This document shows, piece by piece, positions 10,602 to 19,122 of a DNA stretch of 64,000 nt (its first letter is position 1; each line of letters begins with the position of its first letter). Source of the stretch: Gilliamella sp. Pas-s25 (GTDB lineage Bacteria; Pseudomonadota; Gammaproteobacteria; Enterobacterales; Orbaceae). Below the pieces are notes generated by a model, which was not told the DNA's origin, searched no databases, and saw only the letters and a program-made list of their open reading frames with translations. Location: the NCBI RefSeq assembly GCF_009795885.1, contig NZ_WTEV01000009.1, positions 1 to 64,000 on the forward strand, in the 5' to 3' direction. Position numbers and translations under genes: made by a program.

Positions 10602-10958
10602 AATTTTCTTCCAATTGATGATGTTAAAGAACGGATTGATTTAGTAAGACTGATTCAGAGATACTAAAAATTACCGCATAGTATAAAGGTTTTGCTACTT
10701 TATTGCCAGAATATAAGGGAATTGATAGGTAAAATAGTTTTGGCTGGGCTGTTAGTAAAAGCCATGGAAACTTGGGGGTGTTTGTGGCCAAAAAACAGCA
10801 CAAAATAGAACATTCCATTTACAGCACCGAAAGCGCATAAAGCATTAAATAATATGACATCCATTGAATATAAAACACTAAAACAAGCAGCGTAATTTTC
10901 TACGTCAGTTGCATGCACACTATGAGTGTATTTACACAACTATTCAATTGTTAGGTTA
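10602..10958. other. Intergenic stretch, no gene recognised
   Basis: Leader of suhB followed by non-coding DNA up to the tandem repeat array. The short open frames on the minus strand here (10624-10939) have no ribosome-binding site and no recognisable product, so I do not call them. Confidence 0.6.
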
Positions 10959-11643
10959 TATTTTTTGTAAAAAATATTCAGGATTCTATACCGTTTCATA
11001 ATTAGTCGAAGCTTCGCAGTCACTATTCGTTAAAACATGCGATCAGCATCGCATCAATCAGAAATTCACAAAACCGCCTAGCTCAAACAACTGAGAAAGC
11101 CGAAAACGATAGGGACTTTCATGGATTTTAGACTGTATTTTTTGTAAAAAATATTCAGGATTCTATACCGTTTCATAATTAGTCGAAGCTTCGCAGTCAC
11201 TATTCGTTAAAACATGCGATCAGCATCGTATCAATCAAAAATGTACAAAACCGCCTAACTCAAACAACTGAGAAAGCCGAAAACGATAGGGACTTTCATA
11301 AATTTTAGACTGTATTTTTGTAAAAAATATTCAGGATTCTATACCGTTTCGCGATTAGTTGAAGCTTCGCCGTCACTATTCGTTAAAACATGCGATCAGC
11401 ATCGTATCAATCAAAAATGTACAAAACCGCCTAGCTCAAACATCGGGGAAAGCCGAAAACGATAGGGACTTTCATGGATTTTAGACTGTATTTTTTGTAA
11501 AAAATATTCAGGATTCTATACCGTTTCATAATTAGTCGAAGCTTAGCTGTAACTATTCGTTAAAACATGCGATCAGCATCGTATCAATTAGAAATTTACA
11601 AAACCGCCTAGCTCAAACATCGGGGAAATCCGAAAACGATAGG
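10959..11643. repeat. Tandem array, four copies of a ~177-bp unit
   Basis: Four consecutive near-identical units start at about 10959, 11136, 11313 and 11489 (periods 177, 177 and 176). Each begins with an A/T hairpin (TATTTTTT, GT, AAAAAATA; one T shorter in unit 3), then TTGTAA and TATACC spaced 16 nt like a weak promoter. Later come the small palindrome CGAAGCTTCG (intact in units 1 and 2) and an inverted repeat around CAGC (TGCGAT...ATCGCA, best in unit 1). Units 1 and 2 share one 3' variant (AACTGAG) and units 3 and 4 another (ATCGGGG). Read leftward, units 1-3 contain ATGAAAGTCCCTATCG, opening a 14-codon frame; unit 4 has lost the ATG. I do not recognise the unit. It may be a family of small RNAs or a non-coding satellite. 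Confidence 0.85.
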
Positions 11644-12019
11644 CGATTTAATGAAGATGCAGCATAATCAGTAAATAGTCAGCGATGCAAAAGAAAGAAA
11701 ACAAAAACTTAAAATTTTTATTAAATTTTATCATATAGTTAAACTGAATAAAGCGATTCCTAACAAAACGCCTAGGCATTTTTAGTGGGTTATTTTAATC
11801 ATGAAATGTAAATGACCAGATATTTTCTTATAATTTATTCATATTCAGCGGTGAATTAATTATTAACTTTTACAAACAACATCATTAATACCTGCTATAT
11901 TTTCATCACCACTATTTTTGAGAATCTGACAGTAATCAAATAGACAACATCCATGACTTAATAGCATTTTTTTGCTATAGTAAACGCCATTTTTATTTAA
12001 TCTGGAAGAATTGTAAACT
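11644..12019. other. Intergenic stretch before yjdM
   Basis: AT-rich DNA with no plausible gene. The last 100 bp should hold the yjdM promoter, but no consensus is clear enough to call. Confidence 0.5.
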
Positions 12020-12355
12020 ATGGAATCTATCCCTAATTGCCCTGTTTGCCAATCTGAACATACGTATCATGATGGTTCGTTTTATGTTTGCCCTGAATGT
12101 GCCCACGAATGGGATCCCAACGAAGAGGTATCTTCTGATGCTGGATTACAAGTAAAAGACAGTAATGGTAACTTACTTGCTGACGGCGATGATATTATTT
12201 TGATTAAAGATTTGAAATTAAAAGGCTCTTCAACAGTACTTAAAAAAGGGGCTAAAGCCAAAGGTATTCGTTTAGTCGAAGGTGATCACGAAATCGATTG
12301 CAAAATTGACGGCATGAAAATTATGCTTAAAGCTTGCTTTGTTAAAAAGGCTTAA
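12020..12355 (+). CDS. yjdM: YjdM (PhnA) family zinc-ribbon protein
   Basis: Small cytosolic protein of unknown biochemical role, once called PhnA because of its place near phosphonate genes in E. coli. Length is 111 aa, equal to the enteric protein. A zinc ribbon is formed by Cys7, Cys10, Cys24 and Cys27 (CPVC...CPEC). The conserved C-terminal domain has [19 protein letters not shown] and [16 protein letters not shown]. It stands alone. A start upstream of the ATG is unlikely because the ATG reproduces the family N-terminus. Confidence 0.93.
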   Translation: MESIPNCPVCQSEHTYHDGSFYVCPECAHEWDPNEEVSSDAGLQVKDSNGNLLADGDDIILIKDLKLKGSSTVLKKGAKAKGIRLVEGDHEIDCKIDGMKIMLKACFVKKA

Positions 12356-12394
12356 TCAAAAATTTTTATTAAAAAGCCTAATTAAAAGACGCAA

Positions 12395-12419
12395 TTAATG
12401 CTGATTTTATCAGCATTAA
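12395..12419 (+). terminator. Hairpin after yjdM, probable terminator
   Basis: An 11-bp perfect stem (12395-12405 with 12409-12419) with a 3-nt loop lies 40 bp after yjdM. No T-run follows on either strand, so it may be a processing or stability hairpin, or a Rho-dependent end. Confidence 0.45.
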
Positions 12420-12643
12420 GATGCTTAGTTTTAGATATTGCCTAATATGCTTTATCACACAATAAAAACATTCACATAGAACATTGATTTTTCATTTAAC
12501 TGTTTTTGTTTATTTATCACTAAATCAATATGTTAAAATATAAACTTCGATAAATAACCACAAAAAACAAGCAAAAATTACATCATACTTTGCAACCATT
12601 TTCTGCAATTAGCGAGATAAAATAACAATATTGTTTGATTTGA
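12420..12643. other. Intergenic stretch
   Basis: Very AT-rich, with no gene or structured element that I can support. It separates yjdM from the leftward pseudogene. Confidence 0.4.
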
Positions 12644-12988
12644 TTATTGATGGCGTTGAATAAAGAGTGCTTCGTGAGCCCGACCTAATAGCAATCTTTC
12701 ATATACGTTATCAGTCTGTTCTATTATATGGTCTAATTGCTCCTCGGCATCATCAGGCAGTGGATAAGTGTTAATAAGCTTTCTGACTTTCTTATTAAGC
12801 ATACTAAAATGATCCTTTGAACATAACGCTTCTTCAAATGCTATATAGAAAAATGCAATAACTCAAGACCTCATTTCAAGATCGGTTTCATCTTTGAGTA
12901 AAGCCTTAAGTTGCTCAAAAGGTTCTGCGCAATCAGGAAGTGAAGCGAGTCTTTCTGTCTGCTTTATTAATTCTTGTTCTTTGCTCAT
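12644..12988 (-). pseudogene. Small protein gene interrupted by one in-frame TGA
   Basis: Reading leftward from ATG at 12988 gives 41 codons (MSKEQELIKQTERLASLPDC...), then TGA at 12863-12865. The same frame then continues for 72 codons (...VIAFFYIAFEEALCSKDHF...) to TAA at 12644. The two halves make one coherent ~114-residue, helix-rich, acidic protein. Before the stop the sequence reads MRS and after it VIAFFY, so a TGG-to-TGA change is the simplest explanation. I do not recognise the family. Nothing suggests selenocysteine: no hairpin of that type follows the TGA. A restart at an internal ATG could still give a shorter product. Confidence 0.6.
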
Positions 12989-13165
12989 AGTTAATTGCTT
13001 ATCCATCATCATTGAGCAAGTAAATAATTAGAATAATAAATAAGACTTGCTTCCGGTTGCTTAGTTTATCATTGTTTATTATTCCAAATAAATTATTATT
13101 CAACGATAGAATAGTGAATATTAAACATCTAATAATAATTTAATGATGTTTTTTGCTGGCAAGTA

Positions 13166-13960
13166 TCACTGAGTTAAATACCACAATAGGGTAGCAATGC
13201 GCTCAAATATTTGTTCAAAAATAAATTCTGCAAACGCCGGCAATGTTGTAATTAAATAAGTGAGCATGACTAGCCCTAATAATAGTGTCACCGGATAGCC
13301 AACCACAAATATAGATAATTGTGGCGTTATTCTATTAAGTAGCCCTAATGATATGTTGATGATTAACAGTAAGGTCATTAAGGGGAGCGCTAGCATAATA
13401 CCATTGATAAATAATAATTTACTGGCATCAATAAGTGCTAAGTATCCGTTTGCTTGCAATGGCATCACGGCAATTGGAATAATTTCAAAACTATTTGAGA
13501 TGCCATATAACAGCCATAAATGGCCATCAACACTTAGAAATATTAATAGAGCAATAATGTTAATTAAGCGTGATAATACCGATGTGGATGGTCCTCCAAT
13601 AGGGTCAAAAAACGTCGCCATGCCCAGCCCCATTTGCATGCCAATTAATTCGCCTGAAAAACGAACAGTCATAAATGCCATCTGCATGGTAAAACCAATT
13701 AGCGCGCCAATCATTATTTGCTGCGCGATAATCCATATTCCTATCAAAGAGTATATTTTGATATTGTCATCAATAGGTGGAAGTGGCAGTACAATTGCAA
13801 TCAGTAGTGCCAAACCAATTTTAATGCGATTGGGAATTTCTTTTTCACCAAAAATGGGGGCAATCATGATCAATGCTAAAATACGCACAAAGGGGAAAAA
13901 ACAGTCCTTAGCCCAAGAAAAGAAATGAATATTAAATAGAGTGTAACTGTTAAAATCCAT
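13166..13960 (-). CDS. fliR: Flagellar export gate protein FliR
   Basis: Polytopic inner-membrane protein that forms the FliPQR export channel of the flagellar type III secretion system. Length is 264 aa with about six hydrophobic helices, and the family features (FGEKEIPNRIKIGLAL near 40, QMGLGMATFFDP near 110) are present. Last gene of the leftward fliF-to-fliR operon, 5 bp after fliQ. Confidence 0.93.
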   Translation of the reverse strand: MDFNSYTLFNIHFFSWAKDCFFPFVRILALIMIAPIFGEKEIPNRIKIGLALLIAIVLPLPPIDDNIKIYSLIGIWIIAQQIMIGALIGFTMQMAFMTVRFSGELIGMQMGLGMATFFDPIGGPSTSVLSRLINIIALLIFLSVDGHLWLLYGISNSFEIIPIAVMPLQANGYLALIDASKLLFINGIMLALPLMTLLLIINISLGLLNRITPQLSIFVVGYPVTLLLGLVMLTYLITTLPAFAEFIFEQIFERIATLLWYLTQ

Positions 13961-13965
13961 CTAAT

Positions 13966-14235
13966 TTAACTAGTTAAGTTAGGAATGTCAGTGATAACGG
14001 TTTGAATATAATCAATCATCAATGATAACATGGATGGTCCCATAATAATTAATACAGCAATGACCGCCAAAATTTTGGGAATAAATGATAATGTCATTTC
14101 GTTAATTTGCGTTGCCGCTTGTAATAAGCTAATGATTAGCCCTGTTACTAATGCTACTAACAGTAACGGTCCTGCTAGTGATGCAGCGACTTTTATGGCC
14201 TGCGTTGCTAAGGTACTAATATATTCAGGTGACAT
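13966..14235 (-). CDS. fliQ: Flagellar export gate protein FliQ
   Basis: Two-helix membrane protein of the export gate. I start it at ATG 14235 (89 aa), which gives MSPEYI and matches the enteric N-terminus and length. A TTG four codons earlier overlaps the end of fliP and is unlikely. The conserved GLIISLLQAATQINEMTLSF stretch is intact. It begins 8 nt after the fliP stop, with TTGAG upstream. Confidence 0.93.
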   Translation of the reverse strand: MSPEYISTLATQAIKVAASLAGPLLLVALVTGLIISLLQAATQINEMTLSFIPKILAVIAVLIIMGPSMLSLMIDYIQTVITDIPNLTS

Positions 14236-14243
14236 GGTGCAAC

Positions 14244-14981
14244 TCAACTAAAAAAGCTTTGTGCCAGCGAACCGAGTAATAAGTGCCAACCATCAGCCAA
14301 TACAAATAACATTAATTTAAATGGCAGTGATACCGTTGCTGGTGGTACCATCATCATCCCTAATGCCATAAGTGTGCTGGCAACCACAAGGTCAATGACT
14401 AAAAAAGGAATAAAAATGGTAAAACCGATTTGAAACGCTGTTTTTAGTTCACTCACCACAAAAGCAGGAACCAACACTGTTAGTGGGATGTCTTGGCGTG
14501 TTTGAATGTCGTTTTGATGAGACATGTTCACAAATAACGCTAGGTCGTTTTCTCGCGTTTGGGTAAGCATAAATTCTTTTAACGGTTTTGTTGCTTTAGT
14601 TAAACCTTCTTGCATGGTGATTTGATTTTGCGAATAGGGCACATAAGCGTCTTGATAAATGTTATCAATCACCGGCGACATAATAAAAAAGGTCATAAAA
14701 AGCGCTATCCCTAAAATAACTTGATTAGGGGGTGCTGATTGCGTACCAAGGGCATTACGTAACAGACCTAACACAATGATGATGCGTGTAAAGCTGGTCA
14801 TCAAAAGTAATATTGCTGGAATAAAAGTGAGTAAGGTCAAAAAGACTAATGTCTCAACGGGTAATGACCAATTTTGCCCACCGCTTAAGGGCGTGCTCAT
14901 GACGGATAATGCAGGGATTTCAGCATGGCTAGATAGGCTAAACAACAATAAGCTTAGCAAAATAGTTAAATTTAACCGCAC
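14244..14981 (-). CDS. fliP: Flagellar export gate protein FliP
   Basis: Core of the FliPQR channel. Length is 245 aa. A cleavable signal peptide occupies about residues 1-20 ([16 protein letters not shown]). The family motif block follows, including [20 protein letters not shown] near 63-82, and the C-terminal helices end in [14 protein letters not shown]. Tightly spaced with fliO upstream (6 bp) and fliQ downstream. Confidence 0.95.
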   Translation of the reverse strand: MRLNLTILLSLLLFSLSSHAEIPALSVMSTPLSGGQNWSLPVETLVFLTLLTFIPAILLLMTSFTRIIIVLGLLRNALGTQSAPPNQVILGIALFMTFFIMSPVIDNIYQDAYVPYSQNQITMQEGLTKATKPLKEFMLTQTRENDLALFVNMSHQNDIQTRQDIPLTVLVPAFVVSELKTAFQIGFTIFIPFLVIDLVVASTLMALGMMMVPPATVSLPFKLMLFVLADGWHLLLGSLAQSFFS

Positions 14982-14987
14982 TTGTTG

Positions 14988-15425
14988 TTACTCCTTTTTC
15001 GCTTTTAAAGCGGATTGTAATATCTGCTGAAATGCGTGACTTTTCGTCAAGTCTTTATCTGCCGCATTTTGCGCAAGTAACATTTTGCTGCGTTGTTCAT
15101 CGATGGTATGTAATAAAGTCATTTGTTGACAAGTCACACCTACTACTAATAGTTGGTTATCAACATGAACCACCATAATACGTTCTTTAGGCGTAATACT
15201 GTATGTGGCTTTGACATCAATCCATTGGTCGGCCTTTTTTTTCCAACCCATTCGTTTAGCAAACCATCCTAATAATAAAATACAACCAATGACCACAATC
15301 AGCATTAATCCCATTGACGATCCAACTTCGGTGTAAATATTGGCCTGAGAAGAGGGCACCGATAAGGTATTGGTGTTGGCGGTTGGAACCATTGCTTGTG
15401 TCAAATCTGTTTGCTTTATTGCCAT
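14988..15425 (-). CDS. fliO: Flagellar biosynthesis protein FliO
   Basis: Bitopic membrane protein that helps FliP assemble. Length is 145 aa, with one transmembrane segment near residues 35-55 (MGLMLIVVIGCILLLGWFAKRM) and then the cytoplasmic domain with a KERIMVVHVDNQLLVVGVT stretch typical of FliO. It shares one base with the fliN stop, so the two are translationally close. Confidence 0.88.
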   Translation of the reverse strand: MAIKQTDLTQAMVPTANTNTLSVPSSQANIYTEVGSSMGLMLIVVIGCILLLGWFAKRMGWKKKADQWIDVKATYSITPKERIMVVHVDNQLLVVGVTCQQMTLLHTIDEQRSKMLLAQNAADKDLTKSHAFQQILQSALKAKKE

Positions 15426-15805
15426 TAACGACTCAATCTTCGTACACGCTCTGATGGAGTAATAATATCGGTGATGCGTACACCATAGTTATCACCGACC
15501 ACCACAATTTCACCTTGGGCAATTAAATAACCATTAATTAATATATCCAATGGTTCGCCGGCAAGTCCATCTAATGCAATGACCGATCCTTGAGTTAGGT
15601 TTAACAGATCTTTAATGGCTATTTTGGTTCGGCCAAGTTCGACACTTAATTCTACAGGAATGTCTAATATAAGATTAATATCTTGCTTTTTGTCTTCCGC
15701 ATGTTGCGGAGATAATGTTTCAAAAATTGCTTGTTTAGTGATGAGCTCGTCACTCGCTACTGTTGTTTTTTGGTTTTTGTCGTGATTTGGTTTGGTGTCA
15801 GTCAT
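15425..15805 (-). CDS. fliN: Flagellar motor switch protein FliN
   Basis: C-ring protein of the motor switch. The start is set at ATG 15805 (126 aa) because GAGGAAG lies 5 nt upstream. The start five codons earlier would lie inside fliM without a ribosome-binding site. A disordered N-terminus precedes the SpoA domain from about residue 45 (ILDIPVELSVELGRTKIAIKDLL...GEPLDILINGYLIAQGEIVVVGDNYGVRI). It overlaps the fliM end by 8 bp. Confidence 0.94.
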   Translation of the reverse strand: MTDTKPNHDKNQKTTVASDELITKQAIFETLSPQHAEDKKQDINLILDIPVELSVELGRTKIAIKDLLNLTQGSVIALDGLAGEPLDILINGYLIAQGEIVVVGDNYGVRITDIITPSERVRRLSR

Positions 15806-16847
15806 TGAACACTTCCTCATTCAATTGTTCTATCACAGGATTAATGACCTGTTCTACTTGAATTGCATATTGTTTATTTACTTTACCGTAATGGCCTTTT
15901 AATACTGGTACGCCACCGACTGTTACATCTAAACTTGTTGGTTTGTCGATCACTAAAATATCATCCACTTTTAAGGCTAACAGTTTGTTAACGGTTGTGT
16001 GAATATGGGTAAAGTTAGCCACTAATTCGACAGTTGATTGTTTGATGCCAGTGGTTAATGAACTCATCCAAACCTTATCATCTTGATAAGTCTGTTGCTC
16101 AACAGGTGGTTTGATTAATAGCTCTTTGATTGGTTCGACCATAGAATAAGGAATACAAACACAAAAGGTTGCTTTGCTGTGACCCACTTCAACTTTAAAG
16201 TTTGTTGTTAATACAATATCATCAGGAGAACTGGTAATATTGGTAAATTTACTTTGCATTTCAGAGCGAATATATTCGGCTTCAATTGGGTAAACATCAG
16301 CCCATGCATTTTGATAAATAACTAATGCTAACTCTAGTACTCGTTTAATGATCTGTTGTTCGGTATGGGTAAATTCACGCCCTTCTGTTTCTATTTTAGT
16401 TGTATGTCCATCACCACCAAATAACGAATCAACAATAATAAAAACTAATTCAGGTGAAAATGAAAATAAACTTGAACCTCTTAATGGGTTAAGATGCACT
16501 AAATTTAAATGGTTTGCTGATGAAATATCAGAAAATTCTTTGAACGTATGAGGCTCAACGGGTGAAGCCATCACATCAGTATTGCGACGTAATCGGTTAA
16601 ATAAACCAATTCGAAACTGACGGGCAAAACGTTCATTAATAATTTCTAACGCAGTTAAACGCTCAGGAATAAAGCGATGTTTGACCGATAGATCATAGGG
16701 TTTAACGTCGGCTTTTTTCCCTGAAGGTAACGAGACAACGGAAGCATCAATATTGTCATCATCTTGAGCTATCACAAAACTTTCAGATTTTTTTGCTACG
16801 TCATCCTTTTCATTTATATCTGTTGTGGCTTCGATCTTATCGGGCAT
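15798..16847 (-). CDS. fliM: Flagellar motor switch protein FliM, without CheY-binding motif
   Basis: C-ring protein that links the FliG ring to FliN. The middle domain (from about 60, RFIPERLTALEIINERFARQFR, later GGDGHTTKIETEGREFTHTE) and the C-terminal SpoA domain are well conserved. The first ~50 residues do not contain the LSQxEIDALL motif with which enteric FliM binds CheY-P. They are an acidic, lysine-rich stretch instead. I use ATG 16847 with GGTG 5 nt upstream (349 aa). ATG 16850 is equally possible, and a GTG at 16856 overlaps fliL. None of these starts restores the motif. Confidence 0.93.
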   Translation of the reverse strand: MPDKIEATTDINEKDDVAKKSESFVIAQDDDNIDASVVSLPSGKKADVKPYDLSVKHRFIPERLTALEIINERFARQFRIGLFNRLRRNTDVMASPVEPHTFKEFSDISSANHLNLVHLNPLRGSSLFSFSPELVFIIVDSLFGGDGHTTKIETEGREFTHTEQQIIKRVLELALVIYQNAWADVYPIEAEYIRSEMQSKFTNITSSPDDIVLTTNFKVEVGHSKATFCVCIPYSMVEPIKELLIKPPVEQQTYQDDKVWMSSLTTGIKQSTVELVANFTHIHTTVNKLLALKVDDILVIDKPTSLDVTVGGVPVLKGHYGKVNKQYAIQVEQVINPVIEQLNEEVFND

Positions 16848-16852
16848 CATAA

Positions 16853-17320
16853 TCACCGTATAATAAAATCAGTAAATAGAACTTCATCAATCTTTACCGA
16901 ATGTTTTGCATCATAGTGTCGCGATAGCGTATTTTTAATTTGTTCTTGTAAATTGATTTTCCCCGATTCTTGCTTTAGTTGATTAATATACTGTTTTGAC
17001 GTTAAAAGCAGCACGTCACTTCTTACTTCTGGTAAATAATCTAATAGCACCGTTTTTTGATCTTCATTAGCAACTCGTAAAACAATGCCAACATAAAGAA
17101 TTTTGTTGATATCGATATTTTCTTCTGAAACAGGTAATGAAATCGTAAATGGTTTTAATGTTAAAAATACAGGCGACAAGATTTCAGGTTCTTCTGGCTC
17201 TGTATGGGTGTTTGGTGAATGGTTTTGAAACCATAAATAAGCCGCAAAGCTTATCGCTGATAGCGCAATCAGAGTAAGGATTAAATTTAAAACACTGACT
17301 TTTTTTGGGGCTGTAGGCAT
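16853..17320 (-). CDS. fliL: Flagellar basal body protein FliL
   Basis: Membrane-anchored protein that surrounds the stator units near the MS ring. Length is 155 aa, with a single helix at about 10-30 (LNLILTLIALSAISFAAYLWF), then the periplasmic FliL domain (FTISLPVSEENIDINKILYVGIVLRV...LPEVRSDVLLLTSKQ) and the C-terminal VLFTDFIIR. A 172-bp gap upstream separates it from fliK, so it could have its own promoter. It overlaps fliM. Confidence 0.93.
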   Translation of the reverse strand: MPTAPKKVSVLNLILTLIALSAISFAAYLWFQNHSPNTHTEPEEPEILSPVFLTLKPFTISLPVSEENIDINKILYVGIVLRVANEDQKTVLLDYLPEVRSDVLLLTSKQYINQLKQESGKINLQEQIKNTLSRHYDAKHSVKIDEVLFTDFIIR

Positions 17321-17492
17321 ATTTATTCTTGTCTCTATAAAATTTAAACAGATCTCTAATCCATTAACTGGACATGGTTACAAGAATAATAAAGCATATT
17401 TTTAAAATCGATTTGAAGAATAGGCAATAAAACATTACCTATTTATGCGCTTCAATTTATTTATCTCGAAAATTAAAAAATAATATCAATCG

Positions 17493-18659
17493 TTAAGCAA
17501 ATATGCTAAGTCCGGAGTTGTGCGAACGATTTTCAACGGTAATTTGCTCAACATCAGCATCAGTCACATCAAGCGTTTGCACGGTCGGTAGCGGGTTGTT
17601 TTTTGTGTGTTGATGCATAGCGGATTGCTGTGAATCGTTCATCATCGAAAAATCACCAATATTAGCTTGCTCTAGCATAATGCCTTGATCTTCCAATGAT
17701 GTTCTTAAAAAGGGTAATGCCGATTCTAACATACCTTTAACAACACTATGCTCAGCCATCATATGAAGATGCATTTTATCGTCATTCATGGCAAGTTTAA
17801 TATGCAATGATCCTAACTCTTGTGGATGTAATTTGATGTCAGCAGTTTGAATACCTTGACGATTAAACATAATAATTTGTTCAGTTAATGAAGTTTGCCA
17901 TTGCGCTATATTCACTGGCGTTGATAAATTGATTGTAGTCGATGTGGCGGTAGTATTAGATGACGATAATAATGAACTTAGTCCATTTACATTAGTTGTC
18001 AACGAGAATTCTTGATTAGCATGCTCTGCCGCATCTTTATCATAATGATTTGCTATAAATTGAATTTGAGTCGTCACTAATTTTTGCGTAATATTATTAG
18101 CATCTTGCGTATTATTTGTTTGGTTAACATACAAATTATTAAGACCGCCTTTAATGCTGGTCGCTTTTTTATGAGCAACGTTATCGTTCGATAAAAACGC
18201 TACATCTGTTTGTTGTGTTACTTTCTTAGTTAAATCTTCACTGTCATAGATAGAGGCAAGCAACTGCGTTGCCTGCTCATTTGCCCATGTTTCTGATGAT
18301 GAATGATCAAATAAATGAGTATTTAGATTATTTGTTCTCAATGCATTGAAATCGGTTGTTATATCGCTATTTTGTGCTGTACTTACAAGAGCGCGTTTTT
18401 CTTGATCGAGATCCTGTATATTAATCGGATAAATAGACATCATTAATACCTCGTCTTTAAAGTCATTATCTTCGTGCTCATCTTCGGTCACATTTGACTT
18501 GGCATTAACTGATTTTTCCCCCTGCTCTGCTTGATTTTCGCTTAGTCGCAATAGTTGTTGTTGAAAGCAATCATTATCATCAGCCATTACGTCCGTTTCA
18601 ACACTCTTTGCTTGATGAGAAGTGGTCATGTTCAAATCATTAATAAGATTAATATTCAT
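17493..18659 (-). CDS. fliK: Flagellar hook-length control protein FliK
   Basis: Secreted ruler that switches export from hook to filament substrates. Length is 388 aa. The N-terminal ~230 residues are low complexity and rich in Asn, Thr and Asp, as usual for the poorly conserved ruler part. The C-terminal FliK domain is recognisable around 260-340 (LHPQELGSLHIKLAMNDDKMHLHM). It overlaps the end of fliJ by 11 bp. Confidence 0.88.
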   Translation of the reverse strand: MNINLINDLNMTTSHQAKSVETDVMADDNDCFQQQLLRLSENQAEQGEKSVNAKSNVTEDEHEDNDFKDEVLMMSIYPINIQDLDQEKRALVSTAQNSDITTDFNALRTNNLNTHLFDHSSSETWANEQATQLLASIYDSEDLTKKVTQQTDVAFLSNDNVAHKKATSIKGGLNNLYVNQTNNTQDANNITQKLVTTQIQFIANHYDKDAAEHANQEFSLTTNVNGLSSLLSSSNTTATSTTINLSTPVNIAQWQTSLTEQIIMFNRQGIQTADIKLHPQELGSLHIKLAMNDDKMHLHMMAEHSVVKGMLESALPFLRTSLEDQGIMLEQANIGDFSMMNDSQQSAMHQHTKNNPLPTVQTLDVTDADVEQITVENRSHNSGLSIFA

Positions 18660-19113
18660 TTAATGCTCTCCTTGCTAGTTGTAGCTGCGCAAATTCATCT
18701 GTCAGTTTTTGTTGTAAGCGATTTTGTTGCTGTTGCTGTTTTTTATAGTGCTTGTCTAATAGTGTTGTATAGGTGTTTAGGCTTTTTTGTGATTGATTAA
18801 GTTGATTGGTTATTTGCTTTTGTTTAATATCCAACGTTAACAATACTTTTTGCTGTTGTGCAATGCCTTGCTCAATGGTTGAAATAAAGGCGTTAAAATT
18901 ACTCAGTTCACCGCCTTTAATACCACGAGATAAAGCGTTATTTAATTTTTGTTGATACTCGGCATAATAGTCATTTAATACATGCAGTTGTGATTGTGCA
19001 TGGCGGTGGTTTTCATGCGCTTTTTTTAACTTAAGTAACGTCTCATCGACCGATTTTTTTGCTAGTTTTTTTAATGTTAAAAACGCAAATTGCCCAGAAT
19101 TTTTATTTGCCAT
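18649..19113 (-). CDS. fliJ: Flagellar export chaperone/escort protein FliJ
   Basis: Cytoplasmic coiled-coil protein that sits in the FliI hexamer and helps open the export gate. Length is 154 aa, almost wholly helical, rich in Gln and Lys (runs near 120-135) and with FliJ-like heptads. It lies between fliI and fliK, the standard place. It is not similar enough to name out of context, so the call rests partly on position. Confidence 0.87.
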   Translation of the reverse strand: MANKNSGQFAFLTLKKLAKKSVDETLLKLKKAHENHRHAQSQLHVLNDYYAEYQQKLNNALSRGIKGGELSNFNAFISTIEQGIAQQQKVLLTLDIKQKQITNQLNQSQKSLNTYTTLLDKHYKKQQQQQNRLQQKLTDEFAQLQLARRALNEY

Positions 19114-19122
19114 TACTCTTCC

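Noticed and set aside
10624-10939. Short overlapping open frames on the minus strand after suhB
   Set aside because: No ribosome-binding site, no family resemblance, odd composition; they look like chance frames in non-coding DNA.
10959-11643. The 177-bp tandem units as a CRISPR array
   Set aside because: The whole unit is repeated with no unique spacers, and the length is far outside CRISPR repeat sizes.
12644-12988. Selenocysteine reading of the in-frame TGA
   Set aside because: No SECIS-like hairpin directly after the TGA and no selenoprotein resemblance; simple pseudogenisation is more likely.
13353-13928. 191-aa plus-strand frame opposite fliR, and similar long antisense frames (for example 43425-43826 opposite cas3, 53519-54010 opposite grpE)
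   Set aside because: Shadow frames of well-supported genes on the other strand, without ribosome-binding sites or family similarity.
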